From Magnetococcales bacterium (lineage in GTDB: Bacteria > Pseudomonadota > Magnetococcia > Magnetococcales > Magnetaquicoccaceae), in the NCBI GenBank assembly GCA_015231775.1, contig JADGAY010000012.1, forward strand, positions 1-41,062: a stretch of 41,062 nucleotides of DNA. Direction: 5' to 3'. Shown in pieces: positions 32,800 through 40,966 of this stretch. Under the pieces are notes generated by a model. The model was not told the origin of the DNA. It did not search any database and saw only the letters and a program-made list of their open reading frames with translations. Each line of letters opens with the position of its first letter. Position 1 is the first letter of the stretch. The translations under genes and the position numbers were made by a program.

Positions 32800-35061
32800 A
32801 TGAACGATGTGGCGCTTGTCACCTATTTGGGCCATGACATGGAGTTGATGCCGGTCGGCCCGTTGATGCTGGCGACCTTGGCCCGGCAGAAAGGTCTCAA
32901 GGTGGAGGTGGTGGATCTTCCACCCCACGCCGAAGAGGAGGCGCTGGCCAGGGCGTTGGCGGTCAATCGGGTGGTGGGATTGAGCACCCTGTGCACCACC
33001 TTTCACCGCTCCTTGCGTCTGGCCGCCAAGATCAAGGCCATCAATCCCCAGGTCACGGTGGTGATGGGGGGGCCGCAGGCCTCGGCGGTGGCCCAACCGC
33101 TGTTGGAACGTCATGCATGCGTGGATCTGGTTTTTTCCGGCGAGGCCGAATCCGGTTGGAACGCCTTTCTGGATGGCGCTCCCCTGGAGCAGGTCTCCGG
33201 CCTGGTCTATCGGCACCAGGGTCAGGTAGTCACGACCGCCCCCGCGCCCTTGTTGATGGATCTGGACCAGTTGCCCATGCCCGCCTTCGATCTCTATCGT
33301 CCGGTCGGGCTCACCGTTCCCCTGGAGACCGGACGCGGCTGCCCGTTTCGTTGCGTCTACTGCTCCACCAATCACCATTTCCAACGCTGTTTCCGGGCCA
33401 AGAGCCCGAGCCGGATCCTGGGGGAGATGGATGAACTGCATGGACTCTACGGGGCCGCTGTTTTTGATCTGATCAACGACTCTTTCACCACCCGGCGCAG
33501 CACCATCCAGGCCTTCTGCGACGCCATGCGTCTCCATCCGAGGCGGTATACCTGGAACATCAGCGCCCGTCCCGATCAGGTGGACGAGAGGCTGCTGGAA
33601 CTGTTGCGCGGGGCTGGATGCCGGGGGATCTATTTTGGCCTGGAGACCGGTTCGCAGCGGTTGCAGAAGGTGGTGCGCAAGAATTTGCGGGTGGAACGGG
33701 CCGTGGGGAATGTGTTGCTGACCCGGCAGGCCGGCCTGCTGGCCACGGTGTCGTTCATCATCGGCTTTCCGGACGAGAGCCTGGAGGACCTGACCGAAAC
33801 CCTGCGGGTCTATGGACGGCTCAAGGCCCATTCGGATCTGGTGTTGCAGTTGCACCTGCTCTCACCCTTGGCGGGATCGGCGCTGGTGGCCTCCGGCATG
33901 CCACTGGCCTTCGATGGCATGCCCACCGATTTCAACGACGCCGATGCCGACAATCAGGATCCGGCGTGGTCATGGCCCCCGGACGATGTGGCCCTCTTTC
34001 CGCACCGCTACCACTTCCGTACCTCTTTGGTGCCCCGGCGGCGCCATCTGTTCGTGGCCTATGTGATCCACGTGTGCGGGTGGCACTTTCCCAATTTTCT
34101 GCATCAGCTCTTTTCCCGCCACGCAGAGGCTTGGATTCACCATCTGGTCACGGCGGAGGTGCCGGAGGAGCTGGTTGGGGATCGTCGGTTTCCCGATCCG
34201 GCGGAGGTGTGGATCGAGCGGATCGGGGCCCTCTGCGCCGCGTTTGCCACGAGCGTCGAGGCGCCGGAATTGGCCCTGGTTTGCGCCTACGATCAGGCTT
34301 ACAGCCAGCTCCGTCATCGGAGCGGGGAGGGCTCCTTCGAGGTGGTTCTCCCACGTGCCTGGTCCCGGCGGATGTTGGGAAGGTTCCTGCCCAACGATCA
34401 CGCTGGCTGGCGGGAGACGATGCGCTATGTGATGAGCCGGGAGGCGTCGGGTGAGGTGACGGTGGCCCCGTTGTTGAACGACGCGCAGATCGAAGAACGG
34501 TTGCAGGCGATCTGCGGATCGTGCGGCAGGTGCTGCCTGGATGAGGATGGGATGGTCTGTGGCGCGGATCAGTGGAACCAGATTGCCGGTTTCTTGAGGG
34601 ATCATCAGCAGTTGGTGCCGGAAACCGCGTCGTTGGGGTGGCCGGGGCTGGTGCGGGAGAGGGGGTTTCGCTATCTGGCCGAGCCCCTGGATGGGGAGCC
34701 GAGCCTGCACGATGGCAAGGATCAGGCCAGCCGGGCGGTGGGAGCGCATGGCCTGGTGCGGCATGCCTGTGCCCATCTGCGGCTGCACGATGGACAATTC
34801 GGCTGCGCGATTCAGCAGGTGAAGCCGGCGGAGTGCGTGACCTATCCTTACCGGCCCATGGGGGATGATGGCGACATGACCTGGCATCTGGAGCTGGGCT
34901 GGAGTCGCGGATGCGACCTGACCCGTGTGCTGGAGAAGGAGCCGGTCTTCAAGAGACAGTATCTGGCCTGGGCCAGGGCCCGCCTGGGGAGCGATTCCGG
35001 GGCGATGGAGCTGGGCCGTCTGCATGCGCGCGAAGAGTTGGCGTTGAAATCCCGCGCCTGA
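32800..35061 (+). CDS. B12-binding-type radical SAM protein fused to a CxxCxxCC (YkgJ-like) domain
   Basis: The protein has 753 residues. The N-terminal cobalamin-binding-like Rossmann fold (about 1-150) has 'M-P-V-G-P-L-M-L-A-T-L-A' and 'V-V-M-G-G-P-Q-A-S' but no His ligand motif. The radical SAM core (about 165-400) has 'C-P-F-R-C-V-Y-C' (Cys181, 185, 188), 'N-D-S-F-T' and 'G-L-E-T-G-S'. A helical linker follows to about 560. The C-terminal domain has 'C-G-S-C-G-R-C-C' (Cys572, 575, 578, 579) plus Cys657, Cys669 and Cys679, the pattern of the YkgJ/CxxCxxCC metal-chelating family. The family's reactions are diverse, and no substrate can be read here. Start: ATG at 32800, at the usual family position but with a weak ribosome site. 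The frame is open to 32641. It is a single gene. Confidence 0.85.
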   Translation: MNDVALVTYLGHDMELMPVGPLMLATLARQKGLKVEVVDLPPHAEEEALARALAVNRVVGLSTLCTTFHRSLRLAAKIKAINPQVTVVMGGPQASAVAQPLLERHACVDLVFSGEAESGWNAFLDGAPLEQVSGLVYRHQGQVVTTAPAPLLMDLDQLPMPAFDLYRPVGLTVPLETGRGCPFRCVYCSTNHHFQRCFRAKSPSRILGEMDELHGLYGAAVFDLINDSFTTRRSTIQAFCDAMRLHPRRYTWNISARPDQVDERLLELLRGAGCRGIYFGLETGSQRLQKVVRKNLRVERAVGNVLLTRQAGLLATVSFIIGFPDESLEDLTETLRVYGRLKAHSDLVLQLHLLSPLAGSALVASGMPLAFDGMPTDFNDADADNQDPAWSWPPDDVALFPHRYHFRTSLVPRRRHLFVAYVIHVCGWHFPNFLHQLFSRHAEAWIHHLVTAEVPEELVGDRRFPDPAEVWIERIGALCAAFATSVEAPELALVCAYDQAYSQLRHRSGEGSFEVVLPRAWSRRMLGRFLPNDHAGWRETMRYVMSREASGEVTVAPLLNDAQIEERLQAICGSCGRCCLDEDGMVCGADQWNQIAGFLRDHQQLVPETASLGWPGLVRERGFRYLAEPLDGEPSLHDGKDQASRAVGAHGLVRHACAHLRLHDGQFGCAIQQVKPAECVTYPYRPMGDDGDMTWHLELGWSRGCDLTRVLEKEPVFKRQYLAWARARLGSDSGAMELGRLHAREELALKSRA

Positions 35062-35079
35062 GCCGGCCTCTGGCGCGGG
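35051..35079. terminator. GC-rich hairpin at the convergent gene ends (weak terminator)
   Basis: CCCGCGCC (35051-35058) and GGCGCGGG (35072-35079) form an 8-bp stem around 13 nt that spans the stop of the radical SAM gene. It faces the end of the convergent Ppx-like gene. No T-run is present, so it is a tentative bidirectional terminator. Confidence 0.3.
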
Positions 35080-35103
35080 TCAGGCGTCGCGCCATGGGCG
35101 GCG

Positions 35104-36291
35104 TCAACGCGCGGGAGCCCCGGTTTCCGGCACGGGGAGGAGCGGGCAACTGGCCGGATCGGCCTTGTAGGCATCGACGCCCAGAAGGAGGAGTTTCTCC
35201 AGGTAGCAGGGATAGCGCGCACGCCACGCCTCGGCGCGCGGATCGGCGATCAGTCCCGGCACGTTGGTGATCGAGGCAAAGGCGACTTCCATGCGTTGGA
35301 TCTCCAGATTTTCCATGATGGCATGGATGAGCAGCATATCGGTGACCAGGGTGGCGAGGTACTTGACATCGCATACCGGTTGACCGGGGTGGGTAAGGGG
35401 ATCGTTCAACAACCGGTTCAGTCCCGTATCGTCCATCTCCTGCAACAGGCCGATGGCATCGAGCAACGTGGCGCGATCGAACCCACGATCGTCCACGCCG
35501 CCGGAAGGAATCGCCTGCCGTTCGTCGGCCAGGTATTTCAACACCGGGTGGAGGGTTTTGACCACCGGCGCGCTGATGGCGGTGATGTTGAGTTCCGTGC
35601 CCACCGCCTTGACCGCATCCTCGAAGCGCGGCTGCAACAGGCGCAGCGTCTCCTCGATGGCCTTGTCTCCCACCGGATTGGGGGAACAGGCGGGATCCTT
35701 GTTCTTTTTCACCTGCTCGCAGAAGAGCTTGCGCCACGCCTTCTGTCCCAGATCGGAGCCCCATCCGGACTGTTCGCCGGCAATTTGCACACTGCCGCCC
35801 CCCAGATCGAGAATGAAGGGGGTGGTCAGCTTCTCTCCGAGACTCTGGCGCGCGGCCAGATGGCCGTGGGTTCCCTCGATATCCTGCGGAATGATGAACA
35901 GAGGGACGCCGGTCTGCGCGTGGATTTTTTGGAGTGTTTCGACCAGGATAGCCGGATCGCCCTTTTGCAGGGCGAATCGCCAGGCCGAATAGCCGCCGGC
36001 CACCGGCAGGCACCCTTCCGGAGCGCCGCCCCTGCCTGGCAACTCCCGAAACGCCTGGATGGTGGGTTCCACCGTGATGTTGATTTCGTGATCCGGCCAG
36101 ACATCGCCGAGATAGTCGATGGCGATTCTGGCTTTTTCCGGATACTTGGCCGGTCCCATGCGAATCCCGGAGGAGCCCACGTCAAAGCCGATGCGACACG
36201 CTTCGGCAAGGCCCGATGATGCCGGGGCCAGGAGCAGCAGGGCGAAGAACGGGGTCAGGAGTTGCCGGACAATCCGGGAAGGTGCGGTCAT
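35104..36291 (-). CDS. Exported Ppx/GppA-like phosphatase
   Basis: The protein has 395 residues. A Sec signal peptide (about 1-31, ending 'A-E-A') precedes an actin-like ATPase fold. The first phosphate loop is 'F-D-V-G-S-S-G-I-R-M-G' at 36-46. The second is 'L-D-L-G-G-G-S-V-Q-I-A-G-E' at 161-173. 'I-I-P-Q-D-I-E-G-T' at 133-141 is where Ppx/GppA enzymes carry the catalytic glutamate. Six or more cysteines could form disulfides in the periplasm. Ppx/GppA enzymes, which cleave polyphosphate or pppGpp, are normally cytoplasmic, so an exported form should have another substrate or act on external polyphosphate. The gene lies 23 nt after the DUF4337 gene. No clear ribosome site precedes the ATG at 36291. 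Confidence 0.8.
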   Translation of the reverse strand: MTAPSRIVRQLLTPFFALLLLAPASSGLAEACRIGFDVGSSGIRMGPAKYPEKARIAIDYLGDVWPDHEINITVEPTIQAFRELPGRGGAPEGCLPVAGGYSAWRFALQKGDPAILVETLQKIHAQTGVPLFIIPQDIEGTHGHLAARQSLGEKLTTPFILDLGGGSVQIAGEQSGWGSDLGQKAWRKLFCEQVKKNKDPACSPNPVGDKAIEETLRLLQPRFEDAVKAVGTELNITAISAPVVKTLHPVLKYLADERQAIPSGGVDDRGFDRATLLDAIGLLQEMDDTGLNRLLNDPLTHPGQPVCDVKYLATLVTDMLLIHAIMENLEIQRMEVAFASITNVPGLIADPRAEAWRARYPCYLEKLLLLGVDAYKADPASCPLLPVPETGAPAR

Positions 36292-36314
36292 GGAGGTTTA
36301 CTCGGTATGGTACG

Positions 36315-36926
36315 TTAATGTGCCGCGAGCCAGGCCATGCTGGCGATCGCCATGCCGACCCCGGCCAATCCCCCCGCCAGAAAGGCCAACACCACCACCC
36401 CGGTGGCCGCGCCCGCCGAGGCCAGCACGATACCGATCTGCATGCAGGCGGCGGCGTACTCGTAGAGATGGTAGGCGTGCAACGCCTTGTCGTGTTTGGC
36501 TTCGGACTCCTTGGCGCGTTGCATCAGCTCCTTGCGTCCCTCCCTGGTATCCGGTTCGCTGTCGTAGCGTTTGGCGGAGGCGCGGAATTCGTCGATCTTT
36601 TTGGTCCAGGCCGCGGCCTGGTCCGAGGGAATCCCCCTGGGCAGCATCGCCTCGAGCATATCCGCCGAGGTTTTGGTCTGGGTCATGCGGATGGTCTTGG
36701 CCTGATAGAAGGCCCACAGATTCGAGGCCTCGATGTTGGCGGCCAGGGCGTTGTGTTGCGAGCTGTTGGCGCCGATCTCGACGATGGCCAGCAAACAGGC
36801 GATGAGGCTGATGAGAATGGCGATGCGGCGATTGCGCTTGCCGGCGTCTTCGTCGTGGCCGTGATCGCCGTGTCCACCGCCGTGGGCGGCATGGTGGACC
36901 ATTTCGTGGGTTTCGTGGGCTTCCAT
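36315..36926 (-). CDS. DUF4337 family membrane protein
   Basis: The protein has 203 residues. The histidine-rich acidic N-terminus (about 1-29, with repeated H-x-x-H and 'H-G-D-H-G-H-D-E') could bind metal. A membrane helix lies at about 34-51, then the 'N-S-S-Q-H-N-A-L-A-A-N-I-E-A-S-N-L-W-A-F-Y-Q-A-K' segment typical of DUF4337, a charged helical domain, and two closely spaced C-terminal membrane helices. The family function is unknown. The gene is followed after 23 nt by the exported Ppx-like gene on the same strand. Confidence 0.87.
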   Translation of the reverse strand: MEAHETHEMVHHAAHGGGHGDHGHDEDAGKRNRRIAILISLIACLLAIVEIGANSSQHNALAANIEASNLWAFYQAKTIRMTQTKTSADMLEAMLPRGIPSDQAAAWTKKIDEFRASAKRYDSEPDTREGRKELMQRAKESEAKHDKALHAYHLYEYAAACMQIGIVLASAGAATGVVVLAFLAGGLAGVGMAIASMAWLAAH

Positions 36927-36989
36927 GGATGTTGACTCCCCAGATTCTTCAAAACGATTAGGTGATTGGCGTTCGAATCGCCATCCATC

Positions 36990-37007
36990 CCGAGGATCGA
37001 TCCTCGG
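36990..37007. repeat. Perfect 18-bp palindrome
   Basis: CCGAGGATC and GATCCTCGG abut at 36990-37007, in the 125-bp gap between the NIT-domain chemoreceptor gene and the DUF4337 gene, both on the minus strand. It may be a transcript-end stem for the chemoreceptor or an operator for the next operon. No T-run is present. Confidence 0.45.
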
Positions 37008-37051
37008 TGGTGGCGCGGGATCCGACCAAGCTGACGCGGATCGCCTTCACC

Positions 37052-38920
37052 TTACAGCTTGAAGAATTGCAGAGCCGTTTGCAAGGTCGCGGCTTGCGAA
37101 GCCAGATCATCCGCCGAGGCGGACATCTCTTCGGCGGTGCCGGCGTTCTGCTGGAGCACCTGGTGGAGCTGCTGGATCGCCTCGTTGACCTGGGCCGCCC
37201 CTTGCGCCTGCTCCACGGAACCGGAGGTGATTCCTTGAACCAGTTCCGAGGTCTTGCGGATGTCGGGAACCAGAGTGGCGAGCAGGTGTCCGGCCTGCTC
37301 CGAGACGCGGGTGCTGGTGGAGGAGAGTTGGGTGATCTCGCCGGCGGCCACCTGGCTCCTTTCGGCCAGCTTGCGCACCTCGGCGGCCACCACCGCGAAC
37401 CCCTTGCCGTGCTCGCCGGCCCGCGCCGCCTCGATGGCGGCGTTCAAGGCCAACAGGTTGGTGCGGCGGGCGATCTCCTCGATGATGTTGATTCGCTCGG
37501 CGATCTGGCGCATGGCGCCCACCGCCTCGTTCACCGCTTCACCGCTCTCGATGGCTTCGTGGGAGGCCTTCTGGGCCATCTTTTCGGTCAACTGGGCGTT
37601 GTCGGTGTTCTGATGGATGTTGGCGGTCATCTGCTCCATGGCCGCCGAGGTCTCCTCGATGGCGGCGGCCTGCTCCGTGGCTCCCTGGGAGACGGTCTGG
37701 GCCCCGGCGCTCACCGTGCCGCTTTGGTGCACCAGGTTCACCCCGACCTCCTGCAGGCTGGTCACCGTGGCGCGCAGATTCGAGACCATCGTCTCCATGG
37801 CCGCGTAGATGCCGCTCTTGGGACGGGCGTCGAAGGTGACGTTCAGCTCCCCGGTGGCGATGCGACCCACCATTGCGGCCACCTCGTCGGGTTCGCCGCC
37901 CAGTTGCTTCATGATCTCGCGACCGATCAGATAGCCGAGAACCAGGCTCGCGGCCAGCACCAACAGCGAGATGGCCAGGTAAAACCAGAGCAGCCGATGG
38001 GCCTCGTGGGCGAGATGAGCCGCCTGCCGGTCCAGATCCTCGGCCAGACGGTCCTCGACCTCCTTCATCAGGTTGATCTTGTCGGTGATGGCTGAAAACC
38101 AGACGTTCGGATCGATGCCGAACGCCCCACCCGTGGGTTTGCCCAGGGCGATCCCGCGCATTTTCTCCACCTCCGCGACCACCGGCGCGTTCATCTTGTT
38201 TTTCAGAAACTCCTTTTGCGATGCCGGCGCCAGGGCGTTGAAAACGCCCAGATAGGCGCTCTGCTCGGTCATCAGGGCGATGAACCGGGCGTAGATCCCC
38301 TCGGCGAAGGCGTTCTTGGCAAAGGTGTTGGTGAGCAGCGCCCGCTCCTGGCCGCTCTTCTCCTTGGCGAGCAGGAAATGGAGATAGCCGCCGGTCATGG
38401 CGGCCATGTCGGCGTTGGCGGAGAGCTTCGGCAGGGTGGCGGTGATGCCGAGCAGATCGGTGATGGCTTGGGTATAAAAGCCGATCGCCTCCGGGGTCTG
38501 GATCGACAGGGCCAGCACCTGTTTGCGGATTTCGGGGATTTTCTCCAGTTTGGTCAGGGCGTTCCGGACCGAGGATTGCAGTTCTCCACCGAATGCATGG
38601 GCGTCGAAGGTACGCAAAAAGGCTTGAAGCTCTTTGACGCGGGCGTCGGTCTCCTGGTGTTGCTTGGGGAGTTGGTCGGCGAATTTCTTGCCCTGACTCC
38701 CCAGGAAGCCGGCGCTCATGCCGCGCTCCTTTTGCGATTCGTGCACCACGGCGCTGGCGCGCACCCCCAGTCCGGAAAGTTGGCTCATGGCATCCATGCG
38801 CCGGGCGAGATCCTGTTTTTCCAGGACCGTTGTCACGCCGAATCCGATCATGCCGAGCATGGGCAGAAAGAGCATGATCAGGATTTTGGTGCGCAGTTGG
38901 ATATGGCGAAGAATGGACAT
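37052..38920 (-). CDS. Methyl-accepting chemotaxis protein with a NIT-type sensor domain
   Basis: The protein has 622 residues. Membrane helix 1 (about 11-31), a periplasmic domain (about 40-315), helix 2 (about 318-340), HAMP, then a complete signalling domain with '[16 protein letters not shown]'. The sensor holds '[16 protein letters not shown]', the signature of the NIT (nitrate- and nitrite-sensing) domain. Nitrate as ligand is a family-level guess. Start: ATG at 38920 with GGGGGGA 8 nt upstream; the ORF could extend to 38950. The signalling region is close in sequence to that of the CZB receptor at 24789, so the two share a core that was joined to different sensors. Confidence 0.93.
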   Translation of the reverse strand: MSILRHIQLRTKILIMLFLPMLGMIGFGVTTVLEKQDLARRMDAMSQLSGLGVRASAVVHESQKERGMSAGFLGSQGKKFADQLPKQHQETDARVKELQAFLRTFDAHAFGGELQSSVRNALTKLEKIPEIRKQVLALSIQTPEAIGFYTQAITDLLGITATLPKLSANADMAAMTGGYLHFLLAKEKSGQERALLTNTFAKNAFAEGIYARFIALMTEQSAYLGVFNALAPASQKEFLKNKMNAPVVAEVEKMRGIALGKPTGGAFGIDPNVWFSAITDKINLMKEVEDRLAEDLDRQAAHLAHEAHRLLWFYLAISLLVLAASLVLGYLIGREIMKQLGGEPDEVAAMVGRIATGELNVTFDARPKSGIYAAMETMVSNLRATVTSLQEVGVNLVHQSGTVSAGAQTVSQGATEQAAAIEETSAAMEQMTANIHQNTDNAQLTEKMAQKASHEAIESGEAVNEAVGAMRQIAERINIIEEIARRTNLLALNAAIEAARAGEHGKGFAVVAAEVRKLAERSQVAAGEITQLSSTSTRVSEQAGHLLATLVPDIRKTSELVQGITSGSVEQAQGAAQVNEAIQQLHQVLQQNAGTAEEMSASADDLASQAATLQTALQFFKL

Positions 38921-38951
38921 GCGAGCAATCCCCCCTGGATGACGTTGCATG

Positions 38952-38980
38952 TAAATATCTGTTCACGTTATTTTGTGAAC
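38952..38980 (-). promoter_or_regulatory. Promoter with overlapping inverted-repeat operator for the NIT chemoreceptor
   Basis: On the minus strand, TTCACA (38979-38974) and TATTTA (38957-38952) are separated by 16 nt. A perfect inverted repeat GTTCAC-N8-GTGAAC (38961-38980) covers the -35 and the spacer. This is the layout of a site where a dimeric repressor would block the polymerase. The -10 is 32 nt from the start codon. Confidence 0.4.
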
Positions 38981-39069
38981 GGTCAGTTTAATCAGACATG
39001 ATCATTATATCGAAATGAGAATAGCTAACCTTTGATGCATGGTCAACTGTTTGCTTGATCTTTAAGCAA

Positions 39070-39098
39070 TTGAGCTTCGCGCAGGAAGGGGATAAGAT
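39070..39098 (+). promoter_or_regulatory. Possible promoter for the PHP gene
   Basis: TTGAGC (39070-39075), a 17-nt spacer and TAAGAT (39093-39098) match sigma-70 boxes at 4 of 6 positions each. The spacing to the ATG at 39159 is about 60 nt. Confidence 0.4.
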
Positions 39099-39158
39099 CG
39101 TGATGGTCGCGGTCGCGAGACCGCGTGGCGGGTTGGATCGTTCTGGAGATCGGTGAAG

Positions 39159-39890
39159 ATGGAAGGTGTGTCGTCAAGGCGTTGTCGGGCCGGGTGGTTT
39201 TATCCGGCGCAAGATTCCATGGAACTTTTGCCCCGCTGGGAGTATCACCTGCATTCAGACTTCTCCGATGGCGCCTCCTCCGTGGCCGAGGGGATCGTCA
39301 CGGCCCGGGCGCGGGGTATCGAACGGTTGATCTTCACCGAGCACACCGAGCCGGAACTCGTGCATCGACCGGATTGGTTCACCCACTACGCCGATACCGT
39401 GCGGTCGTTGCGCGATGCGGTCGCGGGGGAGATGGAGGTGGTTCTCGGGCTCGAGGTGCCGCTGGTGGATTTCGACGGAACGCTGCTGGCCGATGCGCGG
39501 ATGCTGGAGGAGGCGGAGTTCATTCTGGGCGCGGTGCATGCCTACCCCGGACATGGCTGGAACCTCGCCGGCATCGATCCGGCCCTGGCCATCGAGTTGG
39601 AGTTCCAGGGGCTCATGACCCTGGCCGAACACCCATTGGTCGATGCCATCGCCCATCCGGGCGGGGTGTGCGAAAAATATGTCACCCCGTTCCCCCTGGC
39701 GTTGTTCGAACGGGTGGTGGAGCGTGCCAAGGCGTTCGGCAAGGCGATCGAGTTGAATCCCGCCTACCACGAACCCATTGGCCCGTATCTGGAGATCTGC
39801 CGCCGACACGGGGTGCTGATCTCGCCTGGTTCCAACGCCCACCATCCCGATCATATCGGTCTGGCCTGGCGGGTGTTGCGCGCCCTGTGA
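39159..39890 (+). CDS. PHP-domain phosphoesterase (histidinol-phosphatase-like)
   Basis: The protein has 243 residues. The PHP metal-site motif 'H-L-H-S-D-F-S-D-G' stands near residue 32. 'F-T-E-H-T-E', 'G-L-E-V-P', 'G-A-V-H-A-Y-P', 'I-A-H-P-G-G' and the final 'P-G-S-N-A-H-H-P-D-H-I-G' supply the other metal ligands. Such enzymes hydrolyse phosphate monoesters or cyclic phosphodiesters with a di- or trinuclear metal centre. The substrate cannot be read from the sequence. Start is uncertain: ATG at 39159 has GGAG 10 nt upstream, while ATG at 39219 lies at the usual family start but lacks a ribosome site. It is followed after 49 nt by a Ppx/GppA gene. Confidence 0.85.
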   Translation: MEGVSSRRCRAGWFYPAQDSMELLPRWEYHLHSDFSDGASSVAEGIVTARARGIERLIFTEHTEPELVHRPDWFTHYADTVRSLRDAVAGEMEVVLGLEVPLVDFDGTLLADARMLEEAEFILGAVHAYPGHGWNLAGIDPALAIELEFQGLMTLAEHPLVDAIAHPGGVCEKYVTPFPLALFERVVERAKAFGKAIELNPAYHEPIGPYLEICRRHGVLISPGSNAHHPDHIGLAWRVLRAL

Positions 39891-39939
39891 TTTTTTTCGA
39901 TTTTTCGCTCATTTTCTATTGGCATGGGTGTCAACAAGC

Positions 39940-40833
39940 ATGAAATTCGCCGCGATCGACATCGGCTCCAACGCCGTGCGTCTGCTGATCTCCAATGTCT
40001 ACGATGTGGGCGCCCCCCTGCCGGTGGTCCACAAGGCCGATCTGTATCGCATACCGGTGCGCCTCGGGCAGGACGCCTTCCAGTTGGGACGCATCTCGCC
40101 GGGGCTTGCCGACCGACTCGTGCATGCCATGACCGCCTACCACCACATCATGCGCGCGGTCGAGCCGATGGACTACATGGCCTGTGCCACTTCGGCGCTG
40201 CGCTCGGTGGAGAACGGGGAGGCGATCGTGGCGCGGATTCGCGACGAGGCCGGCATCCGCCTGGAGATCATCGACGGCGCCCGCGAGGCTGAACTGATCG
40301 CCTTGAACCGCATCGATGGCCGTTTTGACGCGGGGAACTATCTCTGCATCGACGTGGGTGGTGGCAGCACCGAGCTGGTGCTTCTGGAGAACAACCAGAC
40401 CCGTGCCAGCCGTTCGTTCAACATCGGCACCGTGCGTTTGAAAGAGGGAATGGTGAGCCGGGAGACCTGGCGCGAGATGGAGAGTTGGGTGCGCGCCCAG
40501 TGTCATGGCATGGGGGAGTTGCGGGCCCTCGGCAGCGGTGGCAACATCAACGCCCTGTTCAAAATGACTCGCCAAAAGTCCGATCACCCCCTCTCGCGCC
40601 ACAAACTGCTTGAATTGCACCGGGATCTGGCGCGCATGGATCAGGAGGTGCGCGAGATCCAGTTGGGACTCAAACCGGATCGCGCCGATGTCATCGTGCC
40701 GGCCAGCGAAATCTTTCTCAAGGTGACCGGCTGGGCCGGCATCGAGCGCATTATGGTCCCGCAGATCGGGTTGGCCGATGGCATGATCCATGCTCTTTAT
40801 CATCGCTGGAAGCGAAGTCAAGGCAGGGATTGA
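39940..40833 (+). CDS. Ppx/GppA-family phosphatase (short form)
   Basis: The protein has 297 residues, cytoplasmic. It has 'A-A-I-D-I-G-S-N-A-V-R-L-L-I' at 4-17, 'I-I-D-G-A-R-E-A-E-L-I' with the likely catalytic glutamate, 'C-I-D-V-G-G-G-S-T-E-L-V' and 'A-L-G-S-G-G-N-I-N'. It covers the two actin-like domains and lacks the C-terminal HD-type region of E. coli Ppx, as many bacterial members do. Likely substrates are polyphosphate ends or pppGpp. Start: ATG at 39940, just before the conserved motif; the ribosome site is weak. It is the second Ppx-type protein in the window. The other (35104-36291) is exported and only distantly similar. Confidence 0.92.
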   Translation: MKFAAIDIGSNAVRLLISNVYDVGAPLPVVHKADLYRIPVRLGQDAFQLGRISPGLADRLVHAMTAYHHIMRAVEPMDYMACATSALRSVENGEAIVARIRDEAGIRLEIIDGAREAELIALNRIDGRFDAGNYLCIDVGGGSTELVLLENNQTRASRSFNIGTVRLKEGMVSRETWREMESWVRAQCHGMGELRALGSGGNINALFKMTRQKSDHPLSRHKLLELHRDLARMDQEVREIQLGLKPDRADVIVPASEIFLKVTGWAGIERIMVPQIGLADGMIHALYHRWKRSQGRD

Positions 40834-40966
40834 GTCAAATCAAGAAAAGCTGGAAAAATCACTTGACAAGAGGCGCCCGGAACAACGAACATTTTTACAT
40901 ATAAATCTTGTGCGACCCCGGTGCGAACCGGAAAGCCCGACTTTTACGTGATTAGGGAGATCTGCC
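40834..40966 (+). other. Leader of the gene at the right edge
   Basis: The gap is AT-rich at its centre. A TTGACA (40863-40868) has no -10 at the right distance; a TATAAA lies 31 nt later. A short CCGGT-GCGA-ACCGG hairpin is at about 40919-40932. I do not recognise a riboswitch. Confidence 0.3.

Noticed and set aside
40834-40966. A riboswitch before the last gene
   Set aside because: Only a short hairpin can be drawn, and none of the conserved core motifs of c-di-GMP, cobalamin, SAM or fluoride riboswitches is seen.
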